Origin: Acidobacteriaceae bacterium
Lineage (GTDB): Bacteria > Acidobacteriota > Terriglobia > Terriglobales > Acidobacteriaceae
Direction: 5' to 3'
Length of the DNA stretch: 64,000 bases
Assembly (NCBI GenBank): GCA_025350325.1
Contig: JANXYB010000127.1
Span: 1-64,000 of the forward strand
The position numbers and the translations under genes are program-made. Below the pieces are notes generated by a model. The model ran no database searches. It saw only the letters and a list, made by a program, of their open reading frames with translations, and was not told where the DNA came from. Each line of letters begins with the position of its first letter. Positions within the stretch are counted from its first letter, which is position 1. Shown here one piece after another: positions 17,970-26,426 of this stretch.

Positions 17970-19367
17970 CTAGCCGTTGAGCAGTTCCTGCAGCTTGTTG
18001 AGGGTGCGGTGCAGATCCTTGTCGGTGCGACGCAGTTCGTCGATCTTGCCGATGGAGTGCATGACCGTAGTGTGATGCTTGTTGCCGAACTGGCGTCCGA
18101 TTTCGGGCAAACTGGCCTCTGTCATCTGTTTGGCAAGATACATGGCGATCTGGCGCGGCACCACGACGGCGCGTGAATTGTTCTTCTGCTTCAGGTCGCT
18201 GACCTTCATGCCAAATTGCTCGGCCACGGCACGCTGAATCGACTCGATGGTGATTTTGCGCACCTGCATGTCGATGTATTGCTTGAGGCACTGCTGGGTT
18301 GTGGCCAGGGTGATTTCCATGCGGTTGAGATTGCACCAGGCAATGAGGCGCGTCATGGCGCCCTCCAGTTCGCGCACGTTGGTCCGCACGTTCGACGCGA
18401 TGAATAGCGCCACATCGATGGGCAATTGCACTTGCTCGTTCTCTGCCTTCTTCTGCAGAATGGCGACCTTGGTTTCAAGATCGGGCGGCTGAATGTCCGC
18501 GATCAATCCCCACTCAAAACGGGAACGCAAACGATCTTCAATCTCGGCCAATTCTTTCGGCGGACGGTCAGACGCGATGACGATCTGCTTCATGCTTTCG
18601 TGCAGCGCGTTGAAGGTATGGAAGAATTCCTCCTGCGTACGTTCCTTCTGCGCGATGAATTGGATGTCGTCGATGAGCAGCACGTCCACGGTGCGGAAGC
18701 GATCTCGGAAACTTGTCATGCGATCGTTACGCAGCGAGGTAATCATCTCGTTGGTAAATTTTTCTGCCGAAACGTAACAGATGCTCGCCGAAGGCTGGCG
18801 GCGTTTTACCTCGTGTCCAATGGCATGCATGAGGTGGGTCTTGCCCATCCCGACACCGCCGTAGAGGAAGAGTGGGTTGTAAGCGCGAGACGGCCGTTCG
18901 GCCACGGCCAGCGAAGCCGCGCGTGCAAACTGATTGCCGTTGCCAATGACGAACGCGTCGAACGTATACCGCACGTTGAGTTGCGCAGCGGTCGACCAGT
19001 CAAACCGCGCCTGCTCAGGCGAACGCGGTGCCGGCGCGCTCGGCGCATGCGCGGGCACTGGTCCGAAGCCGCCATCTTTGCGTTGCGGCGGAATTGAAGG
19101 ATCGTCTTCCGCAGTCACAAAACACACGTCGTCGAATTCCAGAGACCCTAGATCGATCGCTTCCTGGATTAGGTCGCCGTACTTGTCACCAATATGCTGA
19201 AATTCTGGAGAGGGCACGCGCACATAAAGGATGCGGCCTGCGGCGTGACTATAACGAGTCGGTTTGAGCCATGTCTCGAACGACTGACGAATCACCTTTT
19301 TTTCTAACGCTGAGAGGATCTGGAGCCAGGGGTTGAGAGCCGAAACTGGCGAAATTGCGAATGCCAT
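17970..19367 (-). CDS. dnaA: chromosomal replication initiator protein
   Basis: 465 aa. Domain I at the N-terminus (WLQILSALEKKVIRQSFETW), a linker to about residue 125, then the AAA+ domain III with Walker A GGVGMGKTH (170-178) and Walker B VLLIDDIQF, and C-terminal domain IV containing the DNA-binding signature HHTTVMHSIGKID. It opens the origin and is an essential gene. ATG 19367 has AAGGA upstream; the longer frame to 19418 is unlikely. No dnaN or other classical origin neighbour is present, and I found no convincing DnaA box cluster in the upstream gap. Confidence 0.97.
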   Translation of the reverse strand: MAFAISPVSALNPWLQILSALEKKVIRQSFETWLKPTRYSHAAGRILYVRVPSPEFQHIGDKYGDLIQEAIDLGSLEFDDVCFVTAEDDPSIPPQRKDGGFGPVPAHAPSAPAPRSPEQARFDWSTAAQLNVRYTFDAFVIGNGNQFARAASLAVAERPSRAYNPLFLYGGVGMGKTHLMHAIGHEVKRRQPSASICYVSAEKFTNEMITSLRNDRMTSFRDRFRTVDVLLIDDIQFIAQKERTQEEFFHTFNALHESMKQIVIASDRPPKELAEIEDRLRSRFEWGLIADIQPPDLETKVAILQKKAENEQVQLPIDVALFIASNVRTNVRELEGAMTRLIAWCNLNRMEITLATTQQCLKQYIDMQVRKITIESIQRAVAEQFGMKVSDLKQKNNSRAVVVPRQIAMYLAKQMTEASLPEIGRQFGNKHHTTVMHSIGKIDELRRTDKDLHRTLNKLQELLNG

Positions 19368-20232
19368 CGAGCGAATCCTTACCCGCGTCACCTGTTTACT
19401 GCTGAAGTGTTTTTTCAACCCGGTTCAGGCAAAAGCTCTCTCGTCCGCTGAGGCTTACCCTCACCGCACAATTGCCTTTGAACTGCCTGATCTCCATTGA
19501 TCTGCCTCAGATGGAACAGTACGAGGCACGAGTTGAAACTCACTCCGTGGGACGCTAGGAAACTTTCTTGAACGGACCCGATAGTAGCACAGTTGACGCT
19601 GCTTGCAATGTGTCTTTCACATAACTTTAGTTCGCTGTTTACACCTTGCACCATTGATGGTGAAACAAGCTTTCAAATTAGCTCTAGGCTCCAAATTTTT
19701 GTTTGAAAATCGCAAATCAATTTCCCAAATGCGAACCGAGACGAGCACTTCGAATGCATTCCTGTCGCGGCTCATCGAGACACAGCGCAGTCTCTTCCAA
19801 TTGAAGGCTGCGCCTGAGAGTCTGAACTCCCTCAACAAGCTTTTAGCGGGCCGCTTCTGACGCGGGTCTTCGCGACGACACAACAGCCGCTCCACCCGAC
19901 CGTCAATCCCCATGCGGCCGCAACCGGCAAACCGCACACCCTCCGAAGCCGCAAGAAATGCCTGGATCTCAACCAAACTCAACGTCTCGGCTCAAAGCAC
20001 GCTGATCATCAATCCTCAGCTTGCCCGCTCAGACGCATTTAGGCTCATCTCGCGCTGGACAAAAGCGAAACTTGCTCCGAAGCTGAATTTCGGCGATACT
20101 TAGGTGTTGTGCCTTGAGCGGCCGGCTTGCTTGTCTGGCTCCAGTTTGGTGATACGTAATCTGCGTGAACCGAAATCTCCAAAAGACAGCAACAGAGCAT
20201 TGGAATCTGAAAGGAACAGTATCGCCGTGGTG
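19368..20232. other. 865 bp region between dnaA and rpsP without a convincing intact gene
   Basis: Two short plus-strand frames occur here (85 aa at 19603-19860 and 63 aa ending at 20103) but neither looks like a known protein. A minus-strand stretch at about 19845-19982 resembles the N-terminus of an integrase/transposase and is listed separately. The region must hold the dnaA and rpsP promoters. I looked for TTATCCACA-like boxes that would mark an origin and saw none with fewer than two mismatches. Confidence 0.5.
19845..19982 (-). pseudogene. possible remnant of an integrase/transposase N-terminus
   Basis: The frame reads (L/M)SLVEIQAFLAASEGVRF, then AGCGRMGIDGRVERLLCRRE, and KRPAKSLLREF. 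This resembles the beginning of a family of DDE integrases that start MSLEQIQAFL...EVRF and continue with YGWVER and RR-rich helices. After this point the similarity disappears, the start ATG is TTG, and no catalytic core follows. If the resemblance is real it is an old fragment. I rely on memory of that family and give it low-to-moderate confidence. Confidence 0.35.
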
Positions 20233-20487
20233 ATGATTCGTTTGGCGCGTGTCGGCGCCCCCAAGCAGCCTTATTATCGTATCGTGGTCATCGAGAAGGA
20301 CCGCGCCCGCAATGGTCGTGCGATCGAAGTGGTCGGCACCTACAATCCCCGCACCAGCCCGGCTTCAGTTGACCTGAAGCATGAGCGCATCGCCTATTGG
20401 CGGAGCAAGGGTGCACAATTCACCAAGATTGTTGCCAAGCTGGTGGCTAAGAATCCGGCGACAGTTGCGGAGCCGGTGGCAGCCTAG
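20233..20487 (+). CDS. rpsP: 30S ribosomal protein S16
   Basis: 84 aa. MIRLARVGAPKQPYYRIVV is the standard S16 start, followed by GTYNPRT and RIAYWRSKGAQFT. It binds 16S rRNA in the small subunit body. Two in-frame GTG codons immediately upstream (20227, 20230) are alternative starts, because the AAAGGAA Shine-Dalgarno-like sequence is far from the ATG. First gene of the conserved rpsP-khpA-rimM order. Confidence 0.96.
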   Translation: MIRLARVGAPKQPYYRIVVIEKDRARNGRAIEVVGTYNPRTSPASVDLKHERIAYWRSKGAQFTKIVAKLVAKNPATVAEPVAA

Positions 20488-20642
20488 CTCGCTGGTATAT
20501 TTCCACTCCTGAGCTTTGCCCAGCCATCGCCCACTGCTGATGATCCCGCTTGCTATTACTGACGACGACGGGTGTGTGCTGTTACTATTCGCGCACCGAT
20601 CCAAGTGGCTTTTATTTGGATGTTAAGGTCAGAGGCAAGTGG

Positions 20643-20963
20643 ATGACCCAACTCAATATGGTAGCAGTGGACGAACTGATCCGCGAGATTGCACGGGCTC
20701 TTGTAGACGAGCCGGCAGCGGTGGACGTACAGTCCGTGGACCGCGACGAAAATACGATCTTGAAGTTGCGAGTTGCACCCGGCGACGTTGGCAAGGTAAT
20801 TGGCAAGCAGGGGCGCACGGCTCGTTCGGTTCGCACCATCCTGGGCGCCGTCAGCATGAAGCTGCATCATCGGTACACGCTCGACATTCTAGAAGAGGAT
20901 GACAAAGCTTCACCGTCCTCCAGCGATCAGAATGCGGCGCCGCAAACCCCTAGCCCAGCTTAA
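20643..20963 (+). CDS. khpA: KH-domain RNA-binding protein
   Basis: 106 aa. The core ELIREIARALVDEPAAVDV, then LRVAPGDVGKVIGKQGRTARS, is a single type II KH domain with an intact GKQG loop, matching KhpA (YlqC). A Gln/Pro/Ser-rich tail of ~25 residues follows and is longer than usual. ATG 20643 is preceded by GAGG; 20658 is an alternative start. In other bacteria KhpA sits between rpsP and rimM, as here, and pairs with KhpB; a KhpB-like gene lies at 15771. Confidence 0.92.
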   Translation: MTQLNMVAVDELIREIARALVDEPAAVDVQSVDRDENTILKLRVAPGDVGKVIGKQGRTARSVRTILGAVSMKLHHRYTLDILEEDDKASPSSSDQNAAPQTPSPA

Positions 20964-21070
20964 GAGCCGACTTTAGCAGGCGGAACTGAGTGACCGTGGG
21001 CCGGTTGCCCTGGAACCTTGCCGAACTTGCTCAAGAAATGCTGCGGGCCACGAACCGTTCGGAGACAGCC

Positions 21071-21694
21071 ATGGCGGAGCAATGGGTGTGGCTGGCACGT
21101 ATCCGCCGGCCGCAGGGACGCAAAGGCGAAGTCTTCGCCGACATTCTTACTGACTTTCCTGAAAAATTCTCCGAACGGCGCAACCTATGGCTCGTCAGCC
21201 AGGGCGATGGTGTTAAGTCTGTTAGCATCGCGCCGGTCGCGTCGGCGCAAGCTGTGCTGCGCGCCGTCGAACTGGTGCGTCACTGGATGCACAAGGGCGG
21301 CATCGTCCTGCATTTCGCCGGGGTCGATTCGATTTCGGAAGCGGAAACGCTGAGCGGGTTGATTGTGGCTGTTCCCTTGGCGGAACGTGCGACGCTGCCT
21401 GACGATGAGGTCTACATTGATGACTTGATTGGCTGTGTGCTGATGGATGTGGCGGGCGCAGAGCCGGTCGTGGTGGGCGAGATTGAAGATGTGGATAGGA
21501 CGGCTGGAGCGGTCGCGCTGCTGGTAGTGCGCGGGTCCGCTTCGGCAAGCACGCGAGGCGGCGAGACAGAGAGTCGGCAGGATGCTGCGGAGATCCTGGT
21601 TCCGTTTGCCAAGAGCTATTTGCGCCGCATCGATCTTGATGGCAAGCGGGTCGAGATGGCGCTGCCCGAGGGCCTGGCGGAGTTGAACAGTTAA
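21071..21694 (+). CDS. rimM: 16S rRNA processing protein RimM
   Basis: 207 aa. The N-terminal RimM barrel (WVWLARIRRPQGRKGEVFADILTD, read in part, and RKG motif) is followed by the PRC-barrel domain (DDEVYIDDLIGCVLMD and ILVPFAKSYLRRIDL). It assists late 30S assembly and works with S19. About 20 residues of a low-complexity insertion (GSASASTRGGETESRQ) lie inside the PRC-barrel. ATG 21071, with GGAG upstream, gives the normal N-terminus. In most bacteria trmD follows directly; here three opposite-strand genes intervene. Confidence 0.94.
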   Translation: MAEQWVWLARIRRPQGRKGEVFADILTDFPEKFSERRNLWLVSQGDGVKSVSIAPVASAQAVLRAVELVRHWMHKGGIVLHFAGVDSISEAETLSGLIVAVPLAERATLPDDEVYIDDLIGCVLMDVAGAEPVVVGEIEDVDRTAGAVALLVVRGSASASTRGGETESRQDAAEILVPFAKSYLRRIDLDGKRVEMALPEGLAELNS

Positions 21695-21734
21695 GAAAGG
21701 TCCGTAGTCCGAAGAATAATCTTGCGATCATTGC

Positions 21735-21775
21735 GGTCTCCCCCTTGCGCTTGATTGGCGCAAAAAATGGGACCC
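21735..21775. repeat. palindromic repeat unit, copy B
   Basis: CCCCCTTGCGC, a 7-nt spacer and GCGCAAAAAATGGGACCC form an imperfect palindrome with a perfect TTGCGC/GCGCAA core. Its layout and flanks match the palindrome inside trmD (CCCACCCTTTGCGC ... GCGGAAAGAATGGGG), so I treat them as members of one repeat family. It sits between the convergent rimM and C45-like genes. There is no T-tract on the plus strand after the stem, so it does not look like a normal terminator. Confidence 0.55.
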
Positions 21776-21816
21776 TACTGCAACTCCCTGACTTGAGGTC
21801 GTTAGCTCACACCGCT

Positions 21817-23256
21817 TTAGTTCTCTGCGACGGCCGCGGGCTGTTTTTCATTCGCGGTGAAGGTCGTCCATGGGCCGGCTTTCATGTCGTGCAGAATTGG
21901 TTTTTGCCATGAGAACTCGGGATGTGCTTCGAGGAATGGCGCCGCGATAAAATCCTCGCCGCACGGGTGGCCTGCCCTACCGGTGAAGCTCAGCTTCGCC
22001 GCCATATCCGAATCCATCACCTTGCCGGTAACTGCGCCGCCCGGATCGAACGGCGGATCGCCCCAGACTTTCTCACCAACCGGGGACGTGTCTTCATGAC
22101 CACAGAGGCTGCGCTTGCCTGCATTCATCTTGTGTTCATAGCTGTCGTAATGGTCGGAGAGATAGGCCTCGGCCAGCGCGGTATCGAGTTTGCCGTAGTG
22201 CTCTTTGACAAATTGCTCGGCGCGAATATGACGTGCATTCATCGAGCTTTCAGGGTCGTCGGTTTTAAATCCAGGAGTATCGTCGCGCACCAGTTCTGGA
22301 TCGGCCGCAAAGTTGGACGAGACAAAGTAGCCATCCTTCTTTTTAGTCAGCGGAGTGTGATGCAGGCCCAATTCGAGGTAGCCGATCTCGCCGGTCTTAC
22401 GGTCGCCGACGAGCCAGGAGTTGGCGTATCCGCCATTGTCGCCCTCGCGCATGATCGCCGCGTACTGATCGATCGAGGTTGCGTATTGCATGGCCTTGCG
22501 CGAGCGCTGAAATTCCGGAATTCCCGTCTCGTCAAATCCCTTGGCCATGGGCAAAGTGGTCTCGGTGATCATCAGGCCGCTGGCGTTGACGCCGAAATCA
22601 TCCTGACTGGTGATCACGCCGGGCAAGCCATCCATCAGGAAGTGCTGGCCTTTTTCCGGCACGATGTCAAAGACGACGGTCCAGCGTTCGCCCTCGGCGT
22701 ATGAAGACCAGTTGCTGTGCGCAATAACAATCTTTCCGTCCTTGGTCGCGGAGCCGGTGGCGATGAACGCGCTGCACTTGCCGGGAGCAACAGCCTGGGG
22801 CGGGTTGGGTTTGTGCTCATTCTTATTCAGCGCGGGCAGATAATAGTTGCTCAATTCAATGTCGCCGTTAAGTGCGACGATGTCCCATAGATCGAGCTTG
22901 GAGCCCTGCGCCAGCAGACCCTCTGCGATGCCTTTCAATTCCGCTTGATACTCGGGATCGAGATGCGGCCACAGCACATTTTTACCGGCGTCGCGAAAGA
23001 AGCTCCATGGGCGCTTGTCCTGGTGCGGAGCGGTCAGCGTGTACACACTCACGTTGTCTTCAATCTCGTGCGCGAGCAGATATCCGTGCTGGAATCCGAC
23101 TTGTTCTGGCGTGCCTTCGAGATGAATGTAAGTCCATCCACCCTCGTTGAACTTGTAGCTGTTTTTAAGTCGCGGGTCTGCGGATGAAGCGATTGGAGAG
23201 GCGCAGGCTGCAATGGACGCGGCGGCAAGCAGAAGCAGGGAAGCTAAGCGGTTCAC
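21817..23256 (-). CDS. C45/phospholipase B-like Ntn-hydrolase lipoprotein
   Basis: 479 aa. The start is a GTG at 23256 with AGGAGA 5 nt away; the frame to 23364 has no such signal. A lipobox (SIAAC, Cys18) predicts a lipoprotein. KCSAFIATG with Cys161 looks like the self-processed N-terminal nucleophile of phospholipase B-like and acyl-CoA:6-APA acyltransferase (C45) hydrolases. The preceding segment would be the propeptide, and GNGDI-like and HSNW motifs follow as in that fold. It could cleave an amide or ester of a lipid or peptide in the envelope. Substrate unknown. It ends the minus-strand group that splits the translation operon. Confidence 0.72.
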   Translation of the reverse strand: MNRLASLLLLAAASIAACASPIASSADPRLKNSYKFNEGGWTYIHLEGTPEQVGFQHGYLLAHEIEDNVSVYTLTAPHQDKRPWSFFRDAGKNVLWPHLDPEYQAELKGIAEGLLAQGSKLDLWDIVALNGDIELSNYYLPALNKNEHKPNPPQAVAPGKCSAFIATGSATKDGKIVIAHSNWSSYAEGERWTVVFDIVPEKGQHFLMDGLPGVITSQDDFGVNASGLMITETTLPMAKGFDETGIPEFQRSRKAMQYATSIDQYAAIMREGDNGGYANSWLVGDRKTGEIGYLELGLHHTPLTKKKDGYFVSSNFAADPELVRDDTPGFKTDDPESSMNARHIRAEQFVKEHYGKLDTALAEAYLSDHYDSYEHKMNAGKRSLCGHEDTSPVGEKVWGDPPFDPGGAVTGKVMDSDMAAKLSFTGRAGHPCGEDFIAAPFLEAHPEFSWQKPILHDMKAGPWTTFTANEKQPAAVAEN

Positions 23257-23365
23257 GATTTCTCCTGGAGTCAGAGGAGTCAGACCTGACCTGCGCATAG
23301 TGTAAATGGATTTACTGGTCAGGGCGCAAATAGATGAAACACCAACCCATTGATGCGCAGTCACA

Positions 23366-23947
23366 CTAATTGAAGGCGAGCGGCTTCCAAGTGCCGGCTT
23401 GCTTCAAAGCCAGTCGCAGGGGGCGGGGTGGGCCTTTGGGCGGTACGGTGACTTCGATCCAGAGTTCCTCGCCGGCTTTGAGGATGGTGGGATTCTCGGC
23501 GTGCTCGGGAATGTAGAAGTCTACGGGGTCGACGAGGCGGAGTGCGTCGCAGGGCGCGCCGGGCCACGCCGCTACGCTTTGTCCGCTTGGCTGGCCATCG
23601 GTCTCGAGAAGGCGAATTGCGATCAACTTATTGTGATTCACTGAAATTTTGGCAGGGAAACGAATCGTATCGGGCGCCCAGATTGAGAAGCGGTTTCCGC
23701 CCGGTATGCCGTTAACATCACGCGGGAAATGGGCTTGTTTGCCGGAAGGCAGCGTACTTTGGCACCCATCCACGTCGAGTTGCAGGCTCAGGTAGCGCCC
23801 GCGCAAGACCATGTCGGGATCGTACGCCGCAGTGCGCGTCCAGACGCGAGGACAGGCGGAGCGCTGATACAAATATTTCGCTGCGATCGACGAGACAATA
23901 ACAAGCTGAATCGCCAGGAGCAGGAGTGAGGTCTTGGCGATTTTCAT
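23366..23947 (-). CDS. GDYXXLXY-domain membrane-anchored protein
   Basis: 193 aa. An N-terminal membrane helix (SLLLLAIQLVIVSSIAA) is followed by a periplasmic domain containing LRGRYLSLQLDV, the position of the GDYxxLxY motif of that domain family, slightly altered here. The ATG overlaps the stop of the DUF2157 gene by four bases, so the two are translationally coupled. Proteins of this family commonly sit next to DUF2157 or DUF4401 membrane proteins, as here. Function unknown. Confidence 0.8.
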   Translation of the reverse strand: MKIAKTSLLLLAIQLVIVSSIAAKYLYQRSACPRVWTRTAAYDPDMVLRGRYLSLQLDVDGCQSTLPSGKQAHFPRDVNGIPGGNRFSIWAPDTIRFPAKISVNHNKLIAIRLLETDGQPSGQSVAAWPGAPCDALRLVDPVDFYIPEHAENPTILKAGEELWIEVTVPPKGPPRPLRLALKQAGTWKPLAFN

Positions 23948-25176
23948 TGTGCCTCCAGCGGCGTCGCAGTGAGGTGCTGCATGTGCGCAAGCAGACTGCG
24001 TCGCGTCTTCTCGAGAGCCCACCCACCGGCAAGGAACAGGACACCTAGTCCGATGAGGCCCAGGGAGCGACCCATCTTGTCGTAGATGCTACTGAAGTAG
24101 AACCACCCCACCGCAATGGCAAATCCCACGATGGCAAGGTTGACCAGGGCGCGGCTTGATTCACGCACTCCCCACCAGATGAAGAAGACGGCGAACGCAG
24201 CAACCATAGCGTGAGCAAGCAGGTTGGGCTCGGTACGCACAAACGATCCGTGATTCGTAGCGCCGTAGTTGTAGAACTCCGTCCAACTGCGGTTGCACCA
24301 TGGCAATGCGATGGCAAAGGCGAGGCCCACCAAGACGGGAACGAAGCTTTTCCGCATCCGAAAGAGTGAAAGGGCCAAAGGCAACATGGCAATTTCAACC
24401 CAGACCCAGACGCGCATATGCAAAGGCAAGAAGAATTGCGTGCTCGACCAGGAGTGCCATCCTTGAAGCTGCAGGCTGATACCTACCACGATTGCGATAG
24501 CTGCGGCGGCGAACAGAATTCCGCGAACGATTTTGCGCGGGGACCCGAGGAAGGCGGTAAGGTAGAGCACTGCCCATACGATCAGAAAGCGGCCAACATA
24601 TACGTCAATTCCGATGTGGCCCTGGGCGGCAAAGGCCCACTCGGAGACGAGCCACGCCGGCATCAAAAGAAGGGTAAGAGTCTGCTGCGCCTCGTCGCGG
24701 AGCAGTGCCCACCCGGCAAGCGCGGCGACAGCCCAGAGCAGCACCGCGGCGGGCCAGTGTTCCTGAATGTTGAAAATCTGGCCGACCAGTGCAATGGCTG
24801 CGCCGGTTGAGAGGGTGCCGACAGCGTGGAGAGCAGTTGAGAGACCATGGTACTTGTCGCGCACCATGGCGCCGCCGATGTGAAAGATGGCGACCATGGC
24901 CATCACTACGGCGTAGCGCCAGCCGGGACCTAGCTGATCCCAATGCGCAGAGACGAAGAGAGCGACGCCGCTGGCGAGCAGGATGCCGCCGAGAATGAGG
25001 GCGACGCGGCCCTGCCAGGCCACTCCAGCGACGCGCACGGCCCGCTCTGAGTTTGCGTGTTCCGGCTCGCTTGGGTACCCGTGTGCGGACTCATAGACGC
25101 GAATGCGGCTTGCCGCCCCCGCATCGAGGACGCCGGCGGATTGCCAGCGGCTTAGCAGCGTTTCAATGTCAGCCAT
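23944..25176 (-). CDS. DUF2157 multi-pass membrane protein
   Basis: 410 aa. A short cytoplasmic N-terminus (IETLLSRWQSAGVLDAGAAS) is followed by roughly eleven or twelve hydrophobic helices, starting GRVALILGGILLASGVALFV. The N-terminal layout and the final helix with MGRSLGLIGLGVLFLAGGW are typical of DUF2157. It overlaps the GDYxxLxY gene and is divergent from trmD, with about 180 bp between. The role of the family is not established. Confidence 0.85.
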   Translation of the reverse strand: MADIETLLSRWQSAGVLDAGAASRIRVYESAHGYPSEPEHANSERAVRVAGVAWQGRVALILGGILLASGVALFVSAHWDQLGPGWRYAVVMAMVAIFHIGGAMVRDKYHGLSTALHAVGTLSTGAAIALVGQIFNIQEHWPAAVLLWAVAALAGWALLRDEAQQTLTLLLMPAWLVSEWAFAAQGHIGIDVYVGRFLIVWAVLYLTAFLGSPRKIVRGILFAAAAIAIVVGISLQLQGWHSWSSTQFFLPLHMRVWVWVEIAMLPLALSLFRMRKSFVPVLVGLAFAIALPWCNRSWTEFYNYGATNHGSFVRTEPNLLAHAMVAAFAVFFIWWGVRESSRALVNLAIVGFAIAVGWFYFSSIYDKMGRSLGLIGLGVLFLAGGWALEKTRRSLLAHMQHLTATPLEAQ

Positions 25177-25354
25177 GGTCGTTGCCGATGATTAAAGCAC
25201 AGCTGGAGTGGGTGAACGGAAAATCTTTAGATGGGGATGAGCGTAAGAGTCATCAGGTTTCGACTCGTTCGCTAGAAATGCTAGTAATGAAACAGCCTGT
25301 CGCCCGGAGAATTGCTAGGGGAGAGAGCGCAACGCATATCATGGAGCTACGCCT

Positions 25355-26347
25355 ATGCGCTTTGAAATCATCACGATTTTTCCTGGATTTTTTGCCGGCT
25401 TTTTTGAGCACGGCATCGTGCGACGGGCGCAGGCCGAGGGGCTGGTCTTGGTGGGCGTGCATGATCTGCGTGCGTTCACCCATGATCGGCATCGGACGGT
25501 GGACGACCGTCCTTTCGGTGGCGGCGAAGGGATGGTCCTGAAACCCGGACCGTTAGCAGAAGCGTTGGCGGCGCTGGGGATTGGAAAGAAGGCTGCCACT
25601 GCGCAGATCGAGGAGTCTCGCTCTCCCACCCTTTGCGCAGAAACAAGCGGAAAGAATGGGGCACCCCCCCTTTCACTTGAGCAAGAAAGGATGAACCGCA
25701 GGTCTCTCGACTGCCTGCACTCCGTTACGGTCGCTCAGGGTGCCAGTGGAGGGGATAGCGCACAGGGGCCGGTCAATGAGCCTGCCCCAAAGACGCGGGT
25801 GATTTTGCTTTCGGCCCAAGGGCGGCAGTTCACGCAGGCAGTCGCGCGGGATTTGGCGGCCGTGGAGCGGGTGGTGCTGATCTGCGGACGCTATGAGGGC
25901 GTGGATGAGCGCATCAATCAGCTTTATTGCGATATGGAGCTCTCGATCGGCGACTACGTGTTGAGTGGCGGTGAGTTAGCGGCGGCTGTGGTGGTGGACG
26001 CAGTGATGCGGCTGGTGCCGGGCGTATTGGGCAATGAGGCTTCAGGTGAGTTTGAGAGCTTCGGCATGGCCGATGCTGAGATTTTGTCTCCTGTTGATGG
26101 GGTGCCGCGGTCGCAGCACGGGGCCGGGGGGCTGCTCGACTATCCGCACTACACGCGTCCCGCAGAGTTTGACGGCGTGCGCGCACCGGAGGTGCTGATG
26201 AACGGCGACCACTTGGAGATTCGGCGCTGGCGGCGAGAGCAGCAATTGCGCAAGACGCTTGAAAACCGCCCGGATTTGCTCGAAAATGCGTCGCTGAGCG
26301 GCGAGGATCGCCGATTGCTCGATGAAATACGGCGAACCCCTAGATGA
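25355..26347 (+). CDS. trmD: tRNA (guanine-N1)-methyltransferase with an in-frame insertion
   Basis: 330 aa, while TrmD is usually 230-270. It methylates G37 of tRNAs to keep the reading frame, using S-adenosylmethionine in a trefoil-knot fold. The N-terminus MRFEIITIFPGFF, VDDRPFGGGEGMVLKPGPL, ICGRYEGVDERI, GDYVLSGGELAA and the tail with PHYTRPAEFDG are conserved. Residues about 78-145 (nt 25586-25789) are not TrmD-like: they encode a low-similarity stretch derived from a palindromic repeat-like DNA segment. The frame remains open, so the protein may tolerate it as a loop. GGAG precedes the ATG. Functional status is likely but unproven. Confidence 0.93.
   Translation: MRFEIITIFPGFFAGFFEHGIVRRAQAEGLVLVGVHDLRAFTHDRHRTVDDRPFGGGEGMVLKPGPLAEALAALGIGKKAATAQIEESRSPTLCAETSGKNGAPPLSLEQERMNRRSLDCLHSVTVAQGASGGDSAQGPVNEPAPKTRVILLSAQGRQFTQAVARDLAAVERVVLICGRYEGVDERINQLYCDMELSIGDYVLSGGELAAAVVVDAVMRLVPGVLGNEASGEFESFGMADAEILSPVDGVPRSQHGAGGLLDYPHYTRPAEFDGVRAPEVLMNGDHLEIRRWRREQQLRKTLENRPDLLENASLSGEDRRLLDEIRRTPR
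25620..25745. repeat. palindromic repeat-like insertion inside trmD, copy A
   Basis: CCCACCCTTTGCGC (25625-25638), an 8-nt loop and GCGGAAAGAATGGGG (25647-25661) form an imperfect hairpin, followed by a run of seven C (25664-25670). Further on, 25701-25745 reads GGTCTCTCGACTGCCTGCAC then TCCGTTACGGTCGCTCAGGG, which has the look of extragenic repeats I remember from related acidobacterial genomes. Together they occupy most of the extra region of TrmD. A related palindrome is present at 21735. Confidence 0.6.
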
Positions 26348-26426
26348 GTGATCGCGGCGGTATTAGGCAGGATCACAGATTCTCTGTTAAAATCAAGGTT
26401 CTTAGTCCAAACAGCAGGAAGTTATC

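Noticed and set aside
19603-19860. 85-aa plus-strand open frame upstream of rpsP
   Set aside because: No Shine-Dalgarno sequence, no family resemblance, and part of it is antisense to the suspected integrase remnant.
19368-20232. oriC next to dnaA
   Set aside because: I found no cluster of TTATCCACA-like boxes in either orientation and no clear AT-rich repeat, so no origin is called.
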